Shown: positions 61,858-64,000 of the stretch, one piece after another
Layout: every line of letters begins with the position of its first letter
Position numbering within the stretch: the first letter of the stretch is position 1
DNA from: CAYMCQ01 sp964389025
GTDB lineage: Bacteria; Verrucomicrobiota; Verrucomicrobiia; Limisphaerales; CAYMCQ01
Direction: 5' to 3'
Length of the DNA stretch: 64,000 nucleotides
Assembly (NCBI GenBank): GCA_964389025.1
Contig: CAYMCQ010000010.1
Span: forward strand, 1 to 64,000
Program-made: the position numbers and the translations under genes
The notes under the pieces: model-generated
Seen by the model: the letters and a program-made list of their open reading frames with translations, nothing else
Database searches by the model: none
What the model was told of the DNA's origin: nothing

Positions 61858-62322
61858 CTATTTTTCCGAACCGATCTTTTTCAAGTCCAACTGCGCCGCG
61901 AGTCCGAGAAGAATGCGATCTTCCTCCCGCTTCATTTTGCGTCGAGCGGCAGCGCGCGCGTCATCATGGCCAAGCAAATGAAGCACGCCATGAACAGCGT
62001 AGCGCACAAGCTCGGATTGCCAGCTTGTGCGGAAGCGTTTTGCCTGGGCAACCGCTTCTTCAATGCAGATGAAAATTTCACCGTGAAGAAGTGACGGAGG
62101 ACGGGTGACGAGTGACGAGTGGTCAAACGTAATCACATCCGTTGAACCTTTGTGCCGGAGAAAAGTTTCATTTAGCCGCGTCATTTCGGCAGCGCCGACG
62201 ATATGGATTCCAAGCTCGAATTGTCCAACGCCCAAATTTTTAAGCGCGGCCAGCAAAATTTTCCGGAACTGGCGCGGATTGATTTTGCGCAGGCGCTGGC
62301 GATTGCGAATACCGAGAGACAT
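61858..62322 (-). CDS. ybeY: endoribonuclease YbeY
   Basis: A 154-residue rRNA-maturation endonuclease. The zinc motif is HGVLHLLGHDD (about 110-120). MTRLNETFLRHKGSTDVITF (about 48) and GEIFICIEEAVAQAKRF (about 80) are conserved core sequences. Residues about 68-79 (HSSLVTRPPSLL) come from an in-frame GTGACGAG heptad repeat that lengthens the loop between TDVITF and GEIF. It acts in 16S rRNA 3'-end processing and ribosome quality control, and is usually next to phoH, as here. Confidence 0.95.
   Translation of the reverse strand: MSLGIRNRQRLRKINPRQFRKILLAALKNLGVGQFELGIHIVGAAEMTRLNETFLRHKGSTDVITFDHSSLVTRPPSLLHGEIFICIEEAVAQAKRFRTSWQSELVRYAVHGVLHLLGHDDARAAARRKMKREEDRILLGLAAQLDLKKIGSEK
62083..62120. 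repeat. in-frame heptad repeat inside ybeY
   Basis: GTGACGG / GTGACGA units read on the minus strand as HSSLVTRPPSLL. It sits exactly in the variable loop between two conserved YbeY segments. The same unit occurs in the deacetylase gene at 39564. Confidence 0.85.
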
Positions 62323-62330
62323 TTTTTAAA

Positions 62331-62421
62331 GCTCCAAGCCCCAAAAAAAATGCCGATGAACATTCGATTTGGTGTTTGGAGATTGGTGCTTCTCTGGAGC
62401 TTGGAGCTTGGAGCTTGGATG
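62331..62421. repeat. heptad repeat (GAGCTTG) between ybeY and phoH
   Basis: Three GAGCTTG units (62397-62417) with a matching inverse GCTCCAAG at 62331 and a TTTGGTGTTTGGAG stretch between. The gap holds nothing else. Confidence 0.8.
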
Positions 62422-62423
62422 TT

Positions 62424-63383
62424 TCATTTCCTCGCTCCGCGATGTTCCTCGTAGGCGGTGATGATGCGCTGGACGAGCGGATGGCGGACGACGTCGCGCT
62501 TGCTGAATTCCATGATGGCAACGCCCTCGACGTGCTTGAGCGCGCGGTGGGCTTCGAGGAGGCCGGAGGATTTGTGCGGCGGCAAATCAATCTGCGTCTC
62601 GTCGCCGGTGATAACGGCCTTCGAACTCGTGCCGAGCCGCGTCAGGAACATGAACATCTGCTCCATCGTGGAATTTTGCGCTTCGTCGAGGATGATGAAG
62701 GCATGATTGAGCGTGCGACCGCGCATGTAGGCGAGCGGCGCGATTTCGATGACGTTTCGCTCCATGTGCTTTTGGATTTCCTCGGCTGGCAACATGTCGT
62801 GGAGCGCGTCGTGGAGCGGGCGGAGATACGGCGTGATTTTTTCGTAGAGATCGCCGGGCAAAAAACCGAGCGCTTCGCCGGCCTCGACCGCGGGGCGCGT
62901 GAGAATGATCCGCGAAACTTTGCCTTCGCGCAGCGCGGTCAAGGCCATGGCAACGGCCAGAAAAGTCTTGCCCGTCCCTGCCGGGCCGACGCCAAGCGTG
63001 ATGTCGTGCGAGCGGATGAGTTCGACGTATTTTTTCTGGCCGACGGTTTTCGGAGTGACAGGGGACTTCTTCGGCGAAGTCAAGATACGGTCGCCCATCA
63101 AATCTTTGAGCGCGGACACGCCGTCGGTCTTGACAACGTTCAAGGCGTGCGTGAACTCGCGCTGGCGGATTTGCGCGCCGGCCTTCAGCAACTCTTGCAG
63201 TTGCAGGAAAAGCTGTTTCGCGCGCTCGATGGCTTCCGCCGCGCCTTCGAGTTTGATCCAGCCTTCGCGTGAGGTGGCCTTGACGCCGAGTTCGTCGTGG
63301 AGCGTCTGCAGATTGCGCGGGTCGTTGTTGAAAAGCTGCTGGGCGAAGCGGGCGTTTTCGAAGTGGAGAGTTTCTGACGGCAT
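62424..63383 (-). CDS. phoH: PhoH-family ATPase
   Basis: A 319-residue PhoH-like protein. Walker A GVGPAGTGKTFLAVAMAL (about 140), Walker B HAFIILDEAQNSTMEQM (about 230) and the KAVITGDETQIDLPP sensor region (about 255) are all present. An N-terminal KH-like / small beta domain precedes them. PhoH proteins are RNA-associated ATPases acting in rRNA processing with YbeY, the next gene downstream. The start Met 63383 lies just beyond a heptad repeat tract. Confidence 0.95.
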   Translation of the reverse strand: MPSETLHFENARFAQQLFNNDPRNLQTLHDELGVKATSREGWIKLEGAAEAIERAKQLFLQLQELLKAGAQIRQREFTHALNVVKTDGVSALKDLMGDRILTSPKKSPVTPKTVGQKKYVELIRSHDITLGVGPAGTGKTFLAVAMALTALREGKVSRIILTRPAVEAGEALGFLPGDLYEKITPYLRPLHDALHDMLPAEEIQKHMERNVIEIAPLAYMRGRTLNHAFIILDEAQNSTMEQMFMFLTRLGTSSKAVITGDETQIDLPPHKSSGLLEAHRALKHVEGVAIMEFSKRDVVRHPLVQRIITAYEEHRGARK

Positions 63384-63398
63384 CAGATATATTTTTCA

Positions 63399-63499
63399 GC
63401 CACAGATTAACACAGATGAAACACAGATTGAAAGACGCGACAACAGACCCGGTAAAATTTTGGTCTGATTGATTTTCAATCTGTGTTTCATCCGTGGCG
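63399..63499. repeat. heptad-type inverted repeat (CACAGATGAAACACAGATTG)
   Basis: Left arm 63399-63434 and right arm 63473-63499 are inverted copies sharing about 19 perfect bases (GATGAAACACAGATTGAAA) around a 38-base centre. It fills the gap between the HIT and phoH genes. Confidence 0.88.
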
Positions 63500-63501
63500 A
63501 A

Positions 63502-63990
63502 TTATTTTGTCAGCGCGGCGCGGAGTTTGGCGGCGATGTCCTGCAACGCTTCGGGCAGGATGTGCGTGTGCGCGAGGACGGGCATGAAGTTGGTGTCGCC
63601 GTTCCAGCGCGGCACGACGTGGATGTGCAGGTGTTCCACGATGCCCGCGCCGGCGACCTTGCCCAGGTTGATGCCGACGTTGAAGCCATCGGGCTTCATC
63701 ACTTTCGTCAGCGCGTCAATGCAGCGGCGCGTCAGCTTGAGCAAATCGAGAAGTTCCTCGTCCATCAGGCCGTTCAAGTCCTGCACCTGTTTGTAAGGCA
63801 CTGTCATCAGATGACCGCCGGTGTAGGGGAAGGAATTCAGCACAGCGAAGCACGTCCGTTCGCGGGCGAGAACAAGATTCTTCTCGTCATCGGAAGATTG
63901 GGCGATGGCGGTGAAGATTGAATTTTCCGATGACGACGGCTTGGGCGAAAGGATGTATTCCATTCGCCACGGCGCGTGGAGTGATTCCAT
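63502..63990 (-). CDS. HIT-family hydrolase
   Basis: A 162-residue histidine-triad protein that hydrolyses or transfers nucleoside monophosphates. The triad is IVEHLHIHVVPRW (His-x-His-x-His, about 112-122), the substrate region is NSFPYTGGHLMTVPYKQV (about 58), and the start is the family-typical MESLHAPWRMEYI, so Met 63990 is used. An in-frame TTG at 63996 would add two residues. The gene runs to the window end. It is the first gene of the phoH-ybeY block in reading order. Confidence 0.9.
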   Translation of the reverse strand: MESLHAPWRMEYILSPKPSSSENSIFTAIAQSSDDEKNLVLARERTCFAVLNSFPYTGGHLMTVPYKQVQDLNGLMDEELLDLLKLTRRCIDALTKVMKPDGFNVGINLGKVAGAGIVEHLHIHVVPRWNGDTNFMPVLAHTHILPEALQDIAAKLRAALTK

Positions 63991-64000
63991 GGGCAAAGAT

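Overview
The window looks like a chromosomal segment of a verrucomicrobial bacterium, most likely of the Pedosphaera/Limisphaera type. This is inferred from the gene families (HEAT-repeat secreted protein, RCC1/Ig-like giant protein, DUF502, ribD-ribE next to ftsY and nusB, an MglA/roadblock module) and from the abundance of small palindromic and heptad repeats. No sequence search could be run. No rRNA, tRNA, CRISPR array or insertion sequence was recognised.

From about 0.2 to 45 kb lies a very large exopolysaccharide/capsule region. It opens with a secretion core on the + strand: outer-membrane beta-barrel, Wza-like lipoprotein, Wzc-like tyrosine autokinase, glycosyltransferases and an O-antigen ligase/polymerase. 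Next comes an AMP-ligase / acyl carrier protein / PLP-decarboxylase triad of the type seen in exosortase-A-associated clusters and in butirosin (BtrJ/BtrI/BtrK) biosynthesis. It is followed by a methyltransferase, a sulfotransferase and a GNAT-like transferase. A second AMP-ligase/ACP pair, polysaccharide deacetylases and more GT4 enzymes follow. A minus-strand operon then carries a 774-residue PLP-fold protein, a sphingosine-phosphate-lyase-like PLP enzyme, an ATP-grasp-like protein and a Wzt/Wzm-type ABC exporter. Beyond a giant RCC1/Ig surface protein, which has a 14-G tract at its 5' end, are an FkbH-like HAD protein, another deacetylase, a third GNAT-like protein, a third ACP, a membrane sulfatase-family enzyme and a kinase-like/methyltransferase fusion. 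Taken together the locus appears to build a polysaccharide and decorate it with acyl, aminoacyl, glyceryl, sulfate and methyl groups, several of them delivered from carrier proteins. No exosortase and no Wzx flippase are visible.

From 45 to 49 kb a propeller-type histidine kinase and a NarL-type response regulator form a two-component system. From 49 to 64 kb the content is mostly housekeeping (ribE, ribD, ftsY, PHP phosphoesterase, nusB, recO, ybeY, phoH, HIT protein). Set into it are an orphan Imm42-like immunity gene and a cell-polarity-like module: a PATAN response regulator and roadblock-like proteins diverging from a sigma-54-like promoter, which precedes a roadblock protein, an MglA-like GTPase and an MglB-like protein.

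The most striking feature is a dense set of two repeat types. GC-rich palindromes and 6-7-bp tandem inverted repeats fill intergenic gaps, supply the stop codons of at least six genes, and lie in frame inside conserved enzymes (RibD twice, YbeY, FkbH-like HAD protein, two deacetylase-type proteins, a PLP enzyme), where they encode short peptide insertions.
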